DNA from: Myxococcota bacterium
GTDB lineage: Bacteria; Myxococcota; XYA12-FULL-58-9
Direction of reading: 5' to 3'
DNA length: 40,347 nt
NCBI GenBank assembly: GCA_022703175.1
Contig: JAKLEG010000005.1
Location: forward strand, 1-40,347
Of the stretch, positions 24,701 to 32,905 are shown one piece after another. Position 1 is the stretch's first letter, and each line of letters begins with the position of its first letter. The notes under the pieces were generated by a model. That model saw only the letters and a list, made by a program, of their open reading frames with translations, had not been told where the DNA came from and ran no database searches. Position numbers and translations under genes: made by a program.

Positions 24701-27064
24701 GCCACTGGCCGCGACGTGAGCCACTTCGACGTGCACCAATACACGCAAGTGCGCTTTGTGCCGCTCAAGCCACAAGAGCACTCGGCCCAAGTGCCGAAGG
24801 CCGAACGCGAACGCATTGAGCGGGAGTTCAAACGCGAGAGCGGCGGTCGCTTCAACTGCCTCGTGTGCACGCCAACCCTGGAACTGGGTGTCGATATCGG
24901 CAAGCTCGAGATGGCTCTCATGCGCAACGTACCACCAACGCCTGCCAACTATGCACAACGAGCAGGCCGTGCGGGCCGCCGACATCGGGTGGGCGTGGTG
25001 TTCAGCTACTGTCGAGGCAGCTCTCACGACCGCTATTTCTTCGACGACCCGCGCAGCATGATTGCCGGCGAGATCCGCGTGCCTGCGTTCTCGATGCGGA
25101 ATGAGCCATTGATCCGCAAACACGCCCATTCGGCAATGCTGACGGCCCTACGCGCAATCGCATCGTCCGAGGAGAAACAGCAACTCGACGATGACCTGCC
25201 CTCATTCATCTGGGCCTACTTCGCGACACGACTTCCGGCGCAGGGCAAGCCCATGGTGCAATATCTAGAGCACCCGCGAGACGTGACCGGACTTGCGACG
25301 GTGGTGAAAAGCCACAGAGAAGCCCTCGTGCGTGTCTTGGACCACGTCTTTGCCAAATGCTGGCCGATCGATGAGGACGGCGCGGTCGCGCCCCCTATCT
25401 TGAGCCGCTACGTAGATGAGTTTGCGAACGATCTCCAAGCGCACGTCAACCAGCTCTTCAAGGAGGTTCGCACCTATCGCGATGAGCTTCGTAAACTGCG
25501 CGAGGTCGAAGACAACGGCTATGCCCTCACGGAGGAGCAAGATACCCAACGACGCCGCTTCCATCATGCGCTCACCACGTTGCTGGATGAACGCCGCCAA
25601 GAGAACTACACCCTGAGCTACCTCACACAAGATGGGTTCTTCCCGGGATACGCGTTGGCGAAGGAAAGCGTCACGGCACAGTCGCTCGAACCCTACCTTG
25701 AGGTTACGCGACCCGCTCCGGTGGCACTACGTGAGCTCACGCCTGCCAACTCGATCTACGCCAACAAAAACATCTTCCGGGTGCGCAAACTCAACTTCTA
25801 CAAACTCAAAGCCGATGAGGGCACAACGGCGGCAGTGCTGCAGCGCCATCTAGCGTTCGACTCTGAGCGCAAACGCGTGTTCGACCCGGCCTCCTCGGCG
25901 TTTGAAGGAGGGCACGCGAAAGCGCCCACAAAGATCGTCTCGTACCAGCTCGTCGACGTTGAGATGCGCCGCAAGCAAGACATCGACGACCGCGAGCGTG
26001 GGCGGCACCGTGTGCACTTCATTACCCACGGCATGACCATGGGCCATCACGAAGGCGGCCGTGAGGGACTGATCGGCGCCTACACTTGCCGCTATCTGCG
26101 GCGCCAAGGGCTGCGGCTCATCAACCTGGGGATCCCATCGTTCAAGGAACCCAAGTTCAGCTTGTTTCCGCTGTGCACGGTGTGTGGCGCCACCCGCTCG
26201 CCCACTGCCACGGAGGCCGAGCTCGAACGTTTCGATGCCGACCACGCCAAGCTGCACGGCCATCCGACCACGGGCAACTTCGCCCTACACGTGGAGTTCA
26301 ACTCCGACACGCTGCATCTTGGGCCCTTCCCCGAATATGCTCATGCCGTAAACATCGCTGAGGCGCTCCGCATTGGCGCCGGCCACGTGCTCGATATGGG
26401 TACGAGCGAAGTCGAAGGCTTCCCGCTCGTGGATGAGCACGGCAAGCACTGGGCCATTGTGTACGACCCTATGCCGGGAGGCTCAGGTTTCTTGCCGCAG
26501 ATCGTGGAGTACTGGCAGAGTATTTGTGAGCGTGGCCAACAGGCACTCGATAATTGTGCGTCGCAATGTGAAGCGGCCTGCTACTCCTGCCTGAAGCACT
26601 TCCGCAACCAGCTCGACCACGACGTGCTCAATCGCAAGATGGCGAGCAATCTATTGAGTGACTTGGCGCATCCGCTGGCGCTGGACCACGTCATCCCATC
26701 GGTGATCATGCAAGCTCACCTCGACCCGCACGCCGACGACAGCAATGCCGAGACCAACTTTGCGGCTATTTGTGCTGCGCACAGCTTTCCAGTTCCTAAA
26801 GAGTCGCAGTTCAAGGTGGACCTGGGAGCAGGAAGTTACACCGTGGCTGACTTTGCCTACCCCGACGAGCGAGTGCTCGTGTTCATCGATGGCATGGGCA
26901 AGAAGCTGCACGGCGACCCGGACAAGCAGAAGAAGGACAAGCTGGCCCGCGCCAAGCTCAAGATGAAGGGCTACCACGTGGTGGAGATCACCGCCGAGGC
27001 TCTGTCAGACGAGGGCAGCGTGGCGATGCATTTGGAGGAGTTGGGGGTCTATCTAGGCAGGTAA
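21788..27064 (+). CDS. Giant DEAD/DEAH helicase with DUF1998 and C-terminal nuclease-like domain (1758 aa)
   Basis: A superfamily 2 helicase. Motif I is ATGTGSGKTEAF (about 110-120), motif Ia YPMNALADDQL, motif II FDEVHSY (about 262) and motif III GTSATV. The second lobe has TPTLELGVDIG and motif VI YAQRAGRAGR (about 1055-1065). Between the lobes are zinc knuckles (CRSCGQ, CRFCGTLHDA, CPTCGRT). DUF1998 follows, with a Cys cluster near 1590-1601 (CASQCEAACYSC). The last 90 residues (YTVADFAYPDE, VLVFIDGMGKKLHGD, KMKGYHVVEI) resemble a Vsr/DUF559-type PD-(D/E)XK fold. The size and fusion recall Druantia DruE, and also a joined DrmA-DrmB. Helicase and DUF1998 calls are firm. Which system it serves is open. 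The ATG at 21788 follows a GGGGG tract. Confidence 0.82.
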   Translation: MSLNPVQFGTEVIDQFGRYLMTTFPIADKSMAAQVKEHLTHDVGGERLIAKGPYVYLNRPFAQGATLAELCADKALALHPALKSVFPFESVHRHQELALRSVKAGKHTVVATGTGSGKTEAFLLPIIDCALVVRDAAEPDGVMAVIVYPMNALADDQLRRLRPLLAGTGVTFGRYTGATPEDGDPEQGHLKQARPYTKGELALLAEGKDDKVALPWEECATREEIRTRKPRLLLTNYSQLEYLLLRDKDLELFRNAPLKFLVFDEVHSYTGVLGSEVACLIRRLRHVTGKGATDVVCIGTSATVQENEGTLDANAATREFASRLFGVDMGDVNLVTEHYRKPTAEMTNSYTPPHPKDVRKLLDDVLAAARVLHLQEEVDDLTPELLTLAERLCGKRVGAGATAMASAYDLFSGNKLVSLLSEHFERPDLLAKALPSLKSLGRNDATDQALTAELLCYLTLGALVQNQGEPLLRPKLHYFVQGYQGLGCSLTTDANPKVHFDAEAAHDNEGALVFPLVLCRSCGQHYFSVLAQEPVNENGVGVTHTRIPDRDSDAGEGENWMYLTNELLGQSEDDVGVPPTMAHICRFCGTLHDAPTALCQNGKCAKPSSLVPVAIVAGDLKTCLACGTAAKGYDEVVTPVRSSEVADVTILSQSMLAAMPEESLQKLLVFTDNRQDAAFQAGWMEERSRRFRLRHVLYSTLEANRDRTLGLDRLVDLVVDQAKERGILKPGVWDDDKNQIRVRWFLLEEFASTGQRKSSLESLALAEVLTKGMDVNDAPQLFKTWASRFGVDPQGLANIVRLIVDYYRRRGVLSDSLMTRKWSDRDLEVREGLVSTFDEYRPQALVVSKVEQSSYTKGFTAKNGRSGAQEIFRKGMPSDRSVATKDRDLFLNEVWDWLTGSHVLLQTQLTYKHAGKQTALDVPGPLYQIDKERLGFRLTDRRYLCPTCGRTQSIAPPSQACPEYGCKGTLQATGRDVSHFDVHQYTQVRFVPLKPQEHSAQVPKAERERIEREFKRESGGRFNCLVCTPTLELGVDIGKLEMALMRNVPPTPANYAQRAGRAGRRHRVGVVFSYCRGSSHDRYFFDDPRSMIAGEIRVPAFSMRNEPLIRKHAHSAMLTALRAIASSEEKQQLDDDLPSFIWAYFATRLPAQGKPMVQYLEHPRDVTGLATVVKSHREALVRVLDHVFAKCWPIDEDGAVAPPILSRYVDEFANDLQAHVNQLFKEVRTYRDELRKLREVEDNGYALTEEQDTQRRRFHHALTTLLDERRQENYTLSYLTQDGFFPGYALAKESVTAQSLEPYLEVTRPAPVALRELTPANSIYANKNIFRVRKLNFYKLKADEGTTAAVLQRHLAFDSERKRVFDPASSAFEGGHAKAPTKIVSYQLVDVEMRRKQDIDDRERGRHRVHFITHGMTMGHHEGGREGLIGAYTCRYLRRQGLRLINLGIPSFKEPKFSLFPLCTVCGATRSPTATEAELERFDADHAKLHGHPTTGNFALHVEFNSDTLHLGPFPEYAHAVNIAEALRIGAGHVLDMGTSEVEGFPLVDEHGKHWAIVYDPMPGGSGFLPQIVEYWQSICERGQQALDNCASQCEAACYSCLKHFRNQLDHDVLNRKMASNLLSDLAHPLALDHVIPSVIMQAHLDPHADDSNAETNFAAICAAHSFPVPKESQFKVDLGAGSYTVADFAYPDERVLVFIDGMGKKLHGDPDKQKKDKLARAKLKMKGYHVVEITAEALSDEGSVAMHLEELGVYLGR

Positions 27065-27095
27065 CAGCGGCAGAACGCATCTTCGGCGGAACAAC

Positions 27096-28787
27096 ATGAG
27101 CAAAGCAGACATCAGCGTTGGCACATTGGTAGACATGATTGGTCGTGGCGAAATCCGATTGCCCGAGATGCAACGGCGCTACGTGTGGCGCGCACCTCGA
27201 GTGAGGGACCTCATCGACTCCCTCTATCGGGGCTATCCGAGCGGCGCCATCCTGGTTTGGGAGACAGATGAAGAACTACCTGCTCGTAACCTCGCGGTCG
27301 AGCAAGGCTCGTCGATGTATCTCACGCGCAAGCTGTTGCTCGATGGACAACAGAGGCTCACGTCTCTTTTTGCTGTGCTCCAAGGGAAACCCGTGACTGT
27401 CCGTGGCCGGCGCAAACCGATCGACATCTTGTTCAACCTCGACCATCCGGAAACGCTCGCCGAGGTCGAAGACGTTGATGACGACGATGAGGACGACGAC
27501 GATTCCGACGACGATGATGACTCTGAAGATGAGATCTCGCTTCACGAGCGCTTGCGTCAAATGACGTTCGTGGTTGCTAGCCAACAGATGCGAGCGCTAC
27601 CGAACTGGGTATCTGTCACGGAGGTGCTTGGCGCAACAAGCGACAAGCCCTTCCTCAAAGCGGCAGGCGTCACCGACATGGAGGACGAGCGCTACGACCG
27701 CTACTCTGAGCGTTTGAAACGGCTCCGTGAAATCCGCAACTACCCCTACGCGATGCATGTCCTCGACCGCAACCTGAGCTACGAAGAGGTCGCTGAGATT
27801 TTTGTGCGCGTGAACTCTCTAGGCATGAAGCTCAGGAGCACCGACCTGGCACTGGCGCAGATTACGGCGCGGTGGAAGAACCTGCTGCCGGAGTTGGGGG
27901 CGTTTCAGGATGAGTGCGAGCAAAGGAACTTCACGCTCGACCAAGGCATGCTCATCCGCTCGATGGTGGTATTCGCCTCTGGGCAAAGCCGTTTCAGGTC
28001 ACTCAAAGGAATCTCGACCGCAAGCCTTCAAGATGGTTGGCTTAGAGCAAAGGAGGGTCTCAGATTTGCGGTCAACTTCCTCTCCACGAACGGCGGCATC
28101 GAAGACGAGACGCTTCTCTCGTCGCCGTTCTTTTTGCCCGGAGTCGCGTACGCATTCGAGTGCGCCGGGGGCAAATTGTCGCGCCATGACGAGAGAGCTC
28201 TCCTCGAGTGGGTACTTGTGGGATCAGGCCGCGGCTATTTCGGCAGTTCGAGCGAAACCCGACTCGACGCCGACCTGGCGCGGTTGCGCCGTAGTGAAGG
28301 CCCCGAGTCGCTGGTTCAGAACCTCGAACAGCTGTTTGGCCGGCGACGATTTGATGTCGGCGACCTCGCCGGTCGCGGCACAAAGTCAGGACTCTACGGG
28401 CTAGCGTTCTTGGCTTTGCGCAGACTGAACGCGAAGGATTGGAAGTCAGGACTGGGTATCTCCTTGCAACATCGTGGCAAACAGTTCGTTGTGCAGTCCC
28501 ACCACATCTTTCCGCGAGCACGGATGCGCGACTGCTACGAAAAACGCGAGATCAACGAGATCGCTAACAGGGCTTTCATCAGCGGTTCTACAAATAGGTG
28601 GTTCTCCGACACGTTACCCTCTGGCTATCTCCCTGGCGTAGTGGAGGAACGCGGAGGTTCTGCACTGACAACTCAGTGCGTGCCGACGGACAGTCAACTT
28701 TGGGAGATCGACAAGTTTCCGGATTTTCTGCGCGAACGACGAACGCTGCTGGTGCAGGCTATCAACTCGATGCTGGACAACCTTTGA
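27096..28787 (+). CDS. DUF262-HNH protein, GmrSD-like restriction family (563 aa)
   Basis: The N-terminal DUF262 (ParB-like) domain has VGTLVDMIGRGEIRLPEMQR, YVWRAPRVRDLIDSLYRGYP and the signature LLDGQQRLTSLF, then IFVRVNSLGMKLRSTDLAL. The C-terminal domain has HHIFPRARM and NRAFISGSTN, the HNH/DUF1524 side of GmrSD-type type IV restriction enzymes, which cut modified DNA using nucleotide. An acidic insertion (about residues 125-148) is almost all Asp/Glu/Ser and probably flexible. The gene starts 31 bases after the helicase and is likely co-transcribed. GGCGGA about seven bases before the ATG is a weak but usable binding site. It could work with the helicase or be an independent defence gene at the end of the operon. 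Confidence 0.82.
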   Translation: MSKADISVGTLVDMIGRGEIRLPEMQRRYVWRAPRVRDLIDSLYRGYPSGAILVWETDEELPARNLAVEQGSSMYLTRKLLLDGQQRLTSLFAVLQGKPVTVRGRRKPIDILFNLDHPETLAEVEDVDDDDEDDDDSDDDDDSEDEISLHERLRQMTFVVASQQMRALPNWVSVTEVLGATSDKPFLKAAGVTDMEDERYDRYSERLKRLREIRNYPYAMHVLDRNLSYEEVAEIFVRVNSLGMKLRSTDLALAQITARWKNLLPELGAFQDECEQRNFTLDQGMLIRSMVVFASGQSRFRSLKGISTASLQDGWLRAKEGLRFAVNFLSTNGGIEDETLLSSPFFLPGVAYAFECAGGKLSRHDERALLEWVLVGSGRGYFGSSSETRLDADLARLRRSEGPESLVQNLEQLFGRRRFDVGDLAGRGTKSGLYGLAFLALRRLNAKDWKSGLGISLQHRGKQFVVQSHHIFPRARMRDCYEKREINEIANRAFISGSTNRWFSDTLPSGYLPGVVEERGGSALTTQCVPTDSQLWEIDKFPDFLRERRTLLVQAINSMLDNL

Positions 28788-28798
28788 AGTATGGAAAC

Positions 28799-28816
28799 GG
28801 CCCAAGAGTCTTGGCC
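28799..28816. terminator. Possible bidirectional hairpin between convergent genes
   Basis: In the 89 bases between the convergent ends at 28787 and 28877, GGC(C)CAAG-AGT-CTTGGCC can form a seven-pair stem with one bulged C and a three-base loop. No T-run follows on either strand, so intrinsic termination is doubtful. The layout is the main support. Confidence 0.25.
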
Positions 28817-28876
28817 TCGCAGGCAATGCTTGCGTCTCTTACCATTGACAAGCAGGGCAGGCTTGATTTCCAGCCA

Positions 28877-30184
28877 CTACGGGCACCCCTCATCAGCCAT
28901 GATCTCGCCGATGCAGGTGCGGCCGCTTTTCCCCGGCCAAACATCGAGAACCGTCAACTCCATGCAAATCCTGCCCGGCGATGACGACTCGACGTCTTGA
29001 AGCTCGACCAAACGTTCGGCGAACGCCTGCCAATTGGCATCGGCCTCTGGCGCCTTGGTCGCTTCGAACGGCGACGGCAGCGCGAGCGGCAAGTAGGTGA
29101 CCACTCGGTTCAGTGGCGCAGGTGTGTTCGCGAACATGTATTCGAATGCGACCTTTGGCTCCTTGCACAACGCCAGTCGTATCGTCTTCAGGCGGTTCGC
29201 ATCGGAGTACGCGGTTGGATCTTTGGCATGGCCGGGGATGAACGCAAGGCCAACCAACCCGCAGTGTGGCGAGGCCTCGATGTCGATCGTCAGGGGGGAT
29301 GATTCGGGATGCGCCGCGGTGCACCAGGCTGTGGTGCGATCACCATCTACCAGTACCGATTGCGGCCGGCTCTTACCGCGGACACGAATGGCAACCTTGT
29401 AGTGCTTCGTCCGGTTCCAATCCAGGAGTTGCCTTTGCTCCATGATCCGCGAACTGTCGATGCGCAAAGCGATGCTGGGCTGCACACGCAACTCGGAGAC
29501 GCCCAGCTGCCAGGCAATAGCACCTTCCTTTTGTTGCGGTGGCGGCAGGTTTGGCGCAACGACGGTGGTCACGTCGGCCAACTGACCGAGCTTCAGATTG
29601 AGGGCCAGAGTGGCGCCACGCTCTAACCAGCCCTCGCCCGGTGCCAACAAGAACTGCAGCGACCGGGGACTGAAGATCGGCAACTCGCTCTGTGTGCTGT
29701 CGGTGTCGGTGAACTCCAGCTCGGCTTCTCGTGAAAGCCGGATCGTGAATTCGCCCGAGGGCAAAGCGAGCTGCGCCACACACCAGCCACACCTAGCGTT
29801 CGCCGGAGAGGCCCTCAACTCATACTGCGGTACCTCGACGCCCTTCGGAAGGTCACCAGTAGTACACGCGTAACCCTGGGAACCGACGAACAGCTTGGTG
29901 TTGTCGGACCCGTGGGCCGCGCTATCGGTACTGTGGCCGCTGCAAACCGGAACGCCAAACCAGGCCTTTTCCATGGGGCCACCATTGTTGCCGATGTAGG
30001 TGGCATCCAAACGGTAGTGGCTCCCGTCATCATCCAACACAACCGTCAGACTCGCGTTGCTGATGGTGCTCGACGTTCCCGACAGGCGAACCAAGCCGCC
30101 ACTATTGATAGCGGGTCCTGAGGACGCGGCGTGAGCAAGCCCGCTTGCGAACGCAACGACTGCACCAAACAGGACGGCGCTCAT
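28877..30184 (-). CDS. Secreted protein with NADase-type glycan-binding domain (about 435 aa)
   Basis: The product begins with a hydrophobic signal segment, VLFGAVVAFASGLAHA, with a likely cleavage after AHA, so it is exported. The mature N-terminal half is beta-rich with Cys residues (SLTVVLDDDGSHYRLD, WFGVPVCSG, CGWCVAQLALP). The C-terminal part, SVLVDGDRTTAW, GLVGLAFIPGHAKD, NRLKTIRLAL and finally LTVLDVWPGKSGRTCIGEI, matches the discoidin-like NADase-type glycan-binding domain pattern. I see no NADase catalytic domain, so it is probably a surface or envelope binding protein. The ATG at 30184 has no clear ribosome binding site, and a start further upstream with a more basic n-region is possible. 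It is downstream of the DUF5958 gene on the same strand. Confidence 0.7.
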   Translation of the reverse strand: MSAVLFGAVVAFASGLAHAASSGPAINSGGLVRLSGTSSTISNASLTVVLDDDGSHYRLDATYIGNNGGPMEKAWFGVPVCSGHSTDSAAHGSDNTKLFVGSQGYACTTGDLPKGVEVPQYELRASPANARCGWCVAQLALPSGEFTIRLSREAELEFTDTDSTQSELPIFSPRSLQFLLAPGEGWLERGATLALNLKLGQLADVTTVVAPNLPPPQQKEGAIAWQLGVSELRVQPSIALRIDSSRIMEQRQLLDWNRTKHYKVAIRVRGKSRPQSVLVDGDRTTAWCTAAHPESSPLTIDIEASPHCGLVGLAFIPGHAKDPTAYSDANRLKTIRLALCKEPKVAFEYMFANTPAPLNRVVTYLPLALPSPFEATKAPEADANWQAFAERLVELQDVESSSPGRICMELTVLDVWPGKSGRTCIGEIMADEGCP

Positions 30185-30246
30185 GGGGTCGAGGGGCCTG
30201 TGATGGTCAACTGGGCACGGCGCCGGGTCGAGCGGAAGACCGTCAT

Positions 30247-30636
30247 TTAGAGGTTGTGCCACCAATGGGAGCACTTGCCACCACATCGGTCCGCCTTTCG
30301 TCGGGAGTCGGCGACTCGGAGCAGCATCAGAAGCAACAAGAAAGTGTTGTGCCGTTCATTTGTAGGAAGCTGAATTGCCTTAGCAATCTGCGCATCGAGC
30401 GGCGCCTTCGAAAGCAGCACCGCTGGCGTGCAAGTTGGCCTTAGCTTCGCCTCTTGGACGGCACTCAAGACATCGGCTGTCCTTGCACCGGCTTGTTTGA
30501 TCATGGCCGCAAGTCCGAGCAAGAGTTCGTCTTGGGCTGTCTCATTTTGGGCCTCAAACCACTGCAAGCCGCCTTCAAGATCATCAAGGGCCTGGGCCAG
30601 TCGGTTGAGGCGGAGATCCTGATCGTGAGTCAGCAT
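30247..30636 (-). CDS. DUF5958-family protein (129 aa)
   Basis: A small helical protein. AGGAGGAG lies right before the ATG at 30636, which fixes the start against an in-frame TTG 15 bases earlier. Family-like features are LQWFEAQNETAQDELLLGLA, MIKQAGARTADVLSAV, the segment LRPTCTPAVLL and a C-terminal LLLLMLLRVADSRRK. These recall DUF5958 (F..L....Q...L..L...I.QAG...DV..AI..SGLKPT.TP.V.L). The family has no firm function. The 62-base gap to the secreted protein gene downstream suggests a shared transcript. The family call is from memory of the pattern. Confidence 0.65.
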   Translation of the reverse strand: MLTHDQDLRLNRLAQALDDLEGGLQWFEAQNETAQDELLLGLAAMIKQAGARTADVLSAVQEAKLRPTCTPAVLLSKAPLDAQIAKAIQLPTNERHNTFLLLLMLLRVADSRRKADRCGGKCSHWWHNL

Positions 30637-31044
30637 TGGCTCCTCCTCCAACCTCTCGGCCCGCCAGAGTCATTGGCAGCCAAAGTAGCATTGTGGTTGC
30701 TGTCGTTGTGTTGGCGGCGACAGAGAAACGGCCACCATGATCGGGGGTGGGAATGGCCAAGCGTCAATGAGGTCATAGCATTGGTCGCTGTTGCCGGCCT
30801 TCTTGCCGTCGTACACGCCGGGCGTTTTCTGACCGACTTTGCGTTCGCAAACGGTGTTCGGTGTGCTGCGTGAATTCGGCCACGTCGTGGTCTTCGAATG
30901 CGATTGGAGGGTACCGACCTTTTGCCCGGTGCTTATCGACGTCTGTACTATTTGCTACTGACCTCGGTGCCTGTGGTGAGAACGTATCCACCTATTTTCG
31001 TCCTTGATCTTCACGCTCTCGACGAGTCACTCACCGATGCCAAG
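30637..31044. other. Gene-free interval before the transposon region
   Basis: About 400 bases with no gene I can support. Translations on both strands are low-complexity or lack starts. Two words resemble the repeat near the transposon's right end: TTGCTGTCGTT at 30697-30707 and GCCGTCGTACA near 30806. The real left end of the transposon could therefore lie here instead of at 31553. The frame of the zinc-ribbon gene is open from an ATG at 30898. Confidence 0.4.
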
Positions 31045-31536
31045 ATGAACCCCTGCCCACATTGCCACCGCGCAGGAATGGTGATCGGCCATGGCCTACT
31101 CGTCGGCTATGCCGAGTTCTCCAGCGATCGCGTGACCCGGGGCCGACGGTTTTTGTGCTCCAATCGCTTTCGCCGCTCGGGGTGCGGTCGAACCTTCTCC
31201 GTATGGCTCTCCACGGTGTTGGCGGGCTTCACTGTGCGTACCCCTACGATGTCTCGCATGTTTCACGCCGTCATCGGTGGCCTATGCATCAAGGCCGCCT
31301 GGGAGAAAGATGCCTTGTCAGGACTCACGCCGCACAGCGGTTACAGACTTTGGCATCGACTGCTCGTGGCTCAGTCGAGGCTACGCTCGATGCTTTGCGA
31401 CCGTGCACCGCCTCCGCCCTGCAACAACACGCAACCACTCGCCCAACTCCTCAGCCATCTACAGCAAGTCCTCGGACCCACTGACTGCCTCTTTGCCGGT
31501 TTCCAGCTTACCTTCCAGCGGCATCTTTTAGGCTGA
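31045..31536 (+). CDS. Zinc-ribbon protein, probable transposon accessory (163 aa)
   Basis: The product starts MNPCPHCHRAGMVIGHG. Later come RGRRFLCSNRFRRSGCGRTF and SVWLSTVLAGFTVR, a Cys2-Cys2 zinc ribbon of the type found at the N-termini of transposases and as stand-alone transposon proteins. It then has a helical region with HSGYRLWHRLLVAQSRLR and ends FAGFQLTFQRHLLG. That ending looks like a complete conserved terminus, not a truncation. I start it at 31045, directly before the ribbon. The frame is open to an ATG at 30898, and neither start has a strong ribosome binding site. No DDE residues are present. Whether it belongs to the neighbouring transposon is unsettled: the best inverted-repeat end found (31553) lies 17 bases downstream and would exclude it. 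Confidence 0.6.
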   Translation: MNPCPHCHRAGMVIGHGLLVGYAEFSSDRVTRGRRFLCSNRFRRSGCGRTFSVWLSTVLAGFTVRTPTMSRMFHAVIGGLCIKAAWEKDALSGLTPHSGYRLWHRLLVAQSRLRSMLCDRAPPPPCNNTQPLAQLLSHLQQVLGPTDCLFAGFQLTFQRHLLG

Positions 31537-31552
31537 CCCTCGCAACACTCCC

Positions 31553-31577
31553 TGCCTGACTCCGATTTGACATCGTA
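31553..31577 (+). repeat. Candidate left terminal inverted repeat of the transposon
   Basis: It starts TG and contains CCGATTTGACATCGTA at 31562-31577. This matches, without gaps, the inverted copy at the right side (CCGAATTGACGCCGTA) at 13 of 16 positions, at the same nine-base distance from the TG tip. It lies just upstream of the transposase gene. It could instead be an internal binding site if the element extends further left. Confidence 0.45.
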
Positions 31578-31678
31578 CGCAGTGCCTACTTCAACGCCGC
31601 GCGCGACCGACCACAGCAGACGTCAATAGCCCACCAACAATGACCCGCGTACTACCGACACTACACATCGGAGGTCTC

Positions 31679-32905
31679 ATGAAACGCGTCACCCCCTATC
31701 TCAAAATGCGCGTGCTCGGCGCCATCGAGTTCGCACCCGGCGACACCATCGCCGCACGCATTCGACACCTCAGCGACCAGGTCTTCACCGACGACAACGA
31801 CCAACGCTTCCAATTCACCTGGCGCACCATTCAAACCTGGTACTCGCGCTACAAAAAAAACGGCATCACATCCATGCACCCACGCGCACGGTCCGACAAA
31901 GGCCACACACGAAAGGTTCAGCCCGAGATCCTCGCCGAAGCCGTCGACCAGGTACGCGCAAACTTTCACAAAGGCCCCAACAACATCACCGCCGTCTACC
32001 GCGCCTGCATCGAGCGCGGACTCCTGACGCGCGCACAGATCGCGCCAAACACCTTCCGACGTATCGTCAAAAACTACGAACTCTTGAAACCCATCACCGA
32101 ATCCAATGACAAACGCCGCCTCGCTTTCGCAAAGGCTCACGCCAACGAAATGTGGCAGGCCGACACCATGTTTGGACCCTACGTCCAACACCAGGGTTCA
32201 CGCGTGCAATCCAAGCTCATCGCCTTCATCGACGATGCCAGCCGTGTCTGCTGTCACGCCGAGTTCTTTCTCGCCGAAAACATAGACACCCTCATCCAAG
32301 CCCTGCGCACCGCGCTCTACAAACGCGGCGTTCCTGAAACCCTCTACGTCGACAATGGCTCCATCTACACGTCAATGGAAATCACGCAAATCTGCGCGCG
32401 TATCGGCTGCCTCCTTTGCCACGCACCGGTCCGCGACGGCGCCGCAAAGGGGAAAGTTGAGCGCTTCTTTCGCACCGTCCGAATGAGCTTTCTCTCGCGC
32501 GCACTCGATCTATCCAGCCTCGCCGCACTCAACCGCGATTTCATTCGTTGGGTCGAAGACGACTACAACGCCGCCGAGCATTCTTCCCTGCGAATGCGAC
32601 CCATTGACCGCTTCGGCCTCGACCTTTCACGCATCCGCTTCTTGCCGCCCTCCGACGCCAACGACGAACTCTTCTTCATCGAACAGGACCGCACCGTACT
32701 CGCAGACAACACCTTTTCGCTCCATCGCGTTCGGTACCAAGCGCCACGGGACCTCCACTCGCGCAAGATCCAGGTCCGTTTCAACCGCAACCACTTCGAG
32801 AGAGCCGTCGTCTACTACAAGGGCGAACGTATGGGCGACGCGCTACCCGTCGACTTCATCGCCAATGATCGCAAACCCGCAACCGAAACCCTGGTGACAA
32901 CATGA
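31679..32905 (+). CDS. DDE transposase, TniA/IS481-like integrase catalytic family (408 aa)
   Basis: The start is the ATG at 31679, four bases after GGAGG. An earlier ATG at 31640 has no such site. The N-terminal part has DNA-binding helices (TIQTWYSRYKKNGITSMHPRA). The rve-type catalytic core shows the triad: D162 in WQADTMFG, D225 in LYVDNGSIY and E261 in KGKVERFFR. The second and third residues are separated by 35, the classic DD35E spacing. A C-terminal beta-barrel-like part follows (TFSLHRVRYQAP, KIQVRFNRNHFERAVVYY), as in TniA and IS481-type enzymes. The stop overlaps the ATPase gene start, so the two are coupled. All catalytic residues are present, so the enzyme may be active. Confidence 0.88.
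   Translation: MKRVTPYLKMRVLGAIEFAPGDTIAARIRHLSDQVFTDDNDQRFQFTWRTIQTWYSRYKKNGITSMHPRARSDKGHTRKVQPEILAEAVDQVRANFHKGPNNITAVYRACIERGLLTRAQIAPNTFRRIVKNYELLKPITESNDKRRLAFAKAHANEMWQADTMFGPYVQHQGSRVQSKLIAFIDDASRVCCHAEFFLAENIDTLIQALRTALYKRGVPETLYVDNGSIYTSMEITQICARIGCLLCHAPVRDGAAKGKVERFFRTVRMSFLSRALDLSSLAALNRDFIRWVEDDYNAAEHSSLRMRPIDRFGLDLSRIRFLPPSDANDELFFIEQDRTVLADNTFSLHRVRYQAPRDLHSRKIQVRFNRNHFERAVVYYKGERMGDALPVDFIANDRKPATETLVTT

Noticed and set aside
7250-28787. One complete canonical DISARM or one complete canonical Druantia system
   Set aside because: DrmB and DrmC as separate genes and the small Druantia subunits are not visible. The genes mix features of several systems, and opposite-strand genes interrupt them.
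30944-30969. Alternative left end of the transposon starting TGT with TGAC at the same spacing as the right end
   Set aside because: Only 11 of 26 positions match the right end and the flank does not duplicate. The copy at 31553 fits better, though it is not proven.
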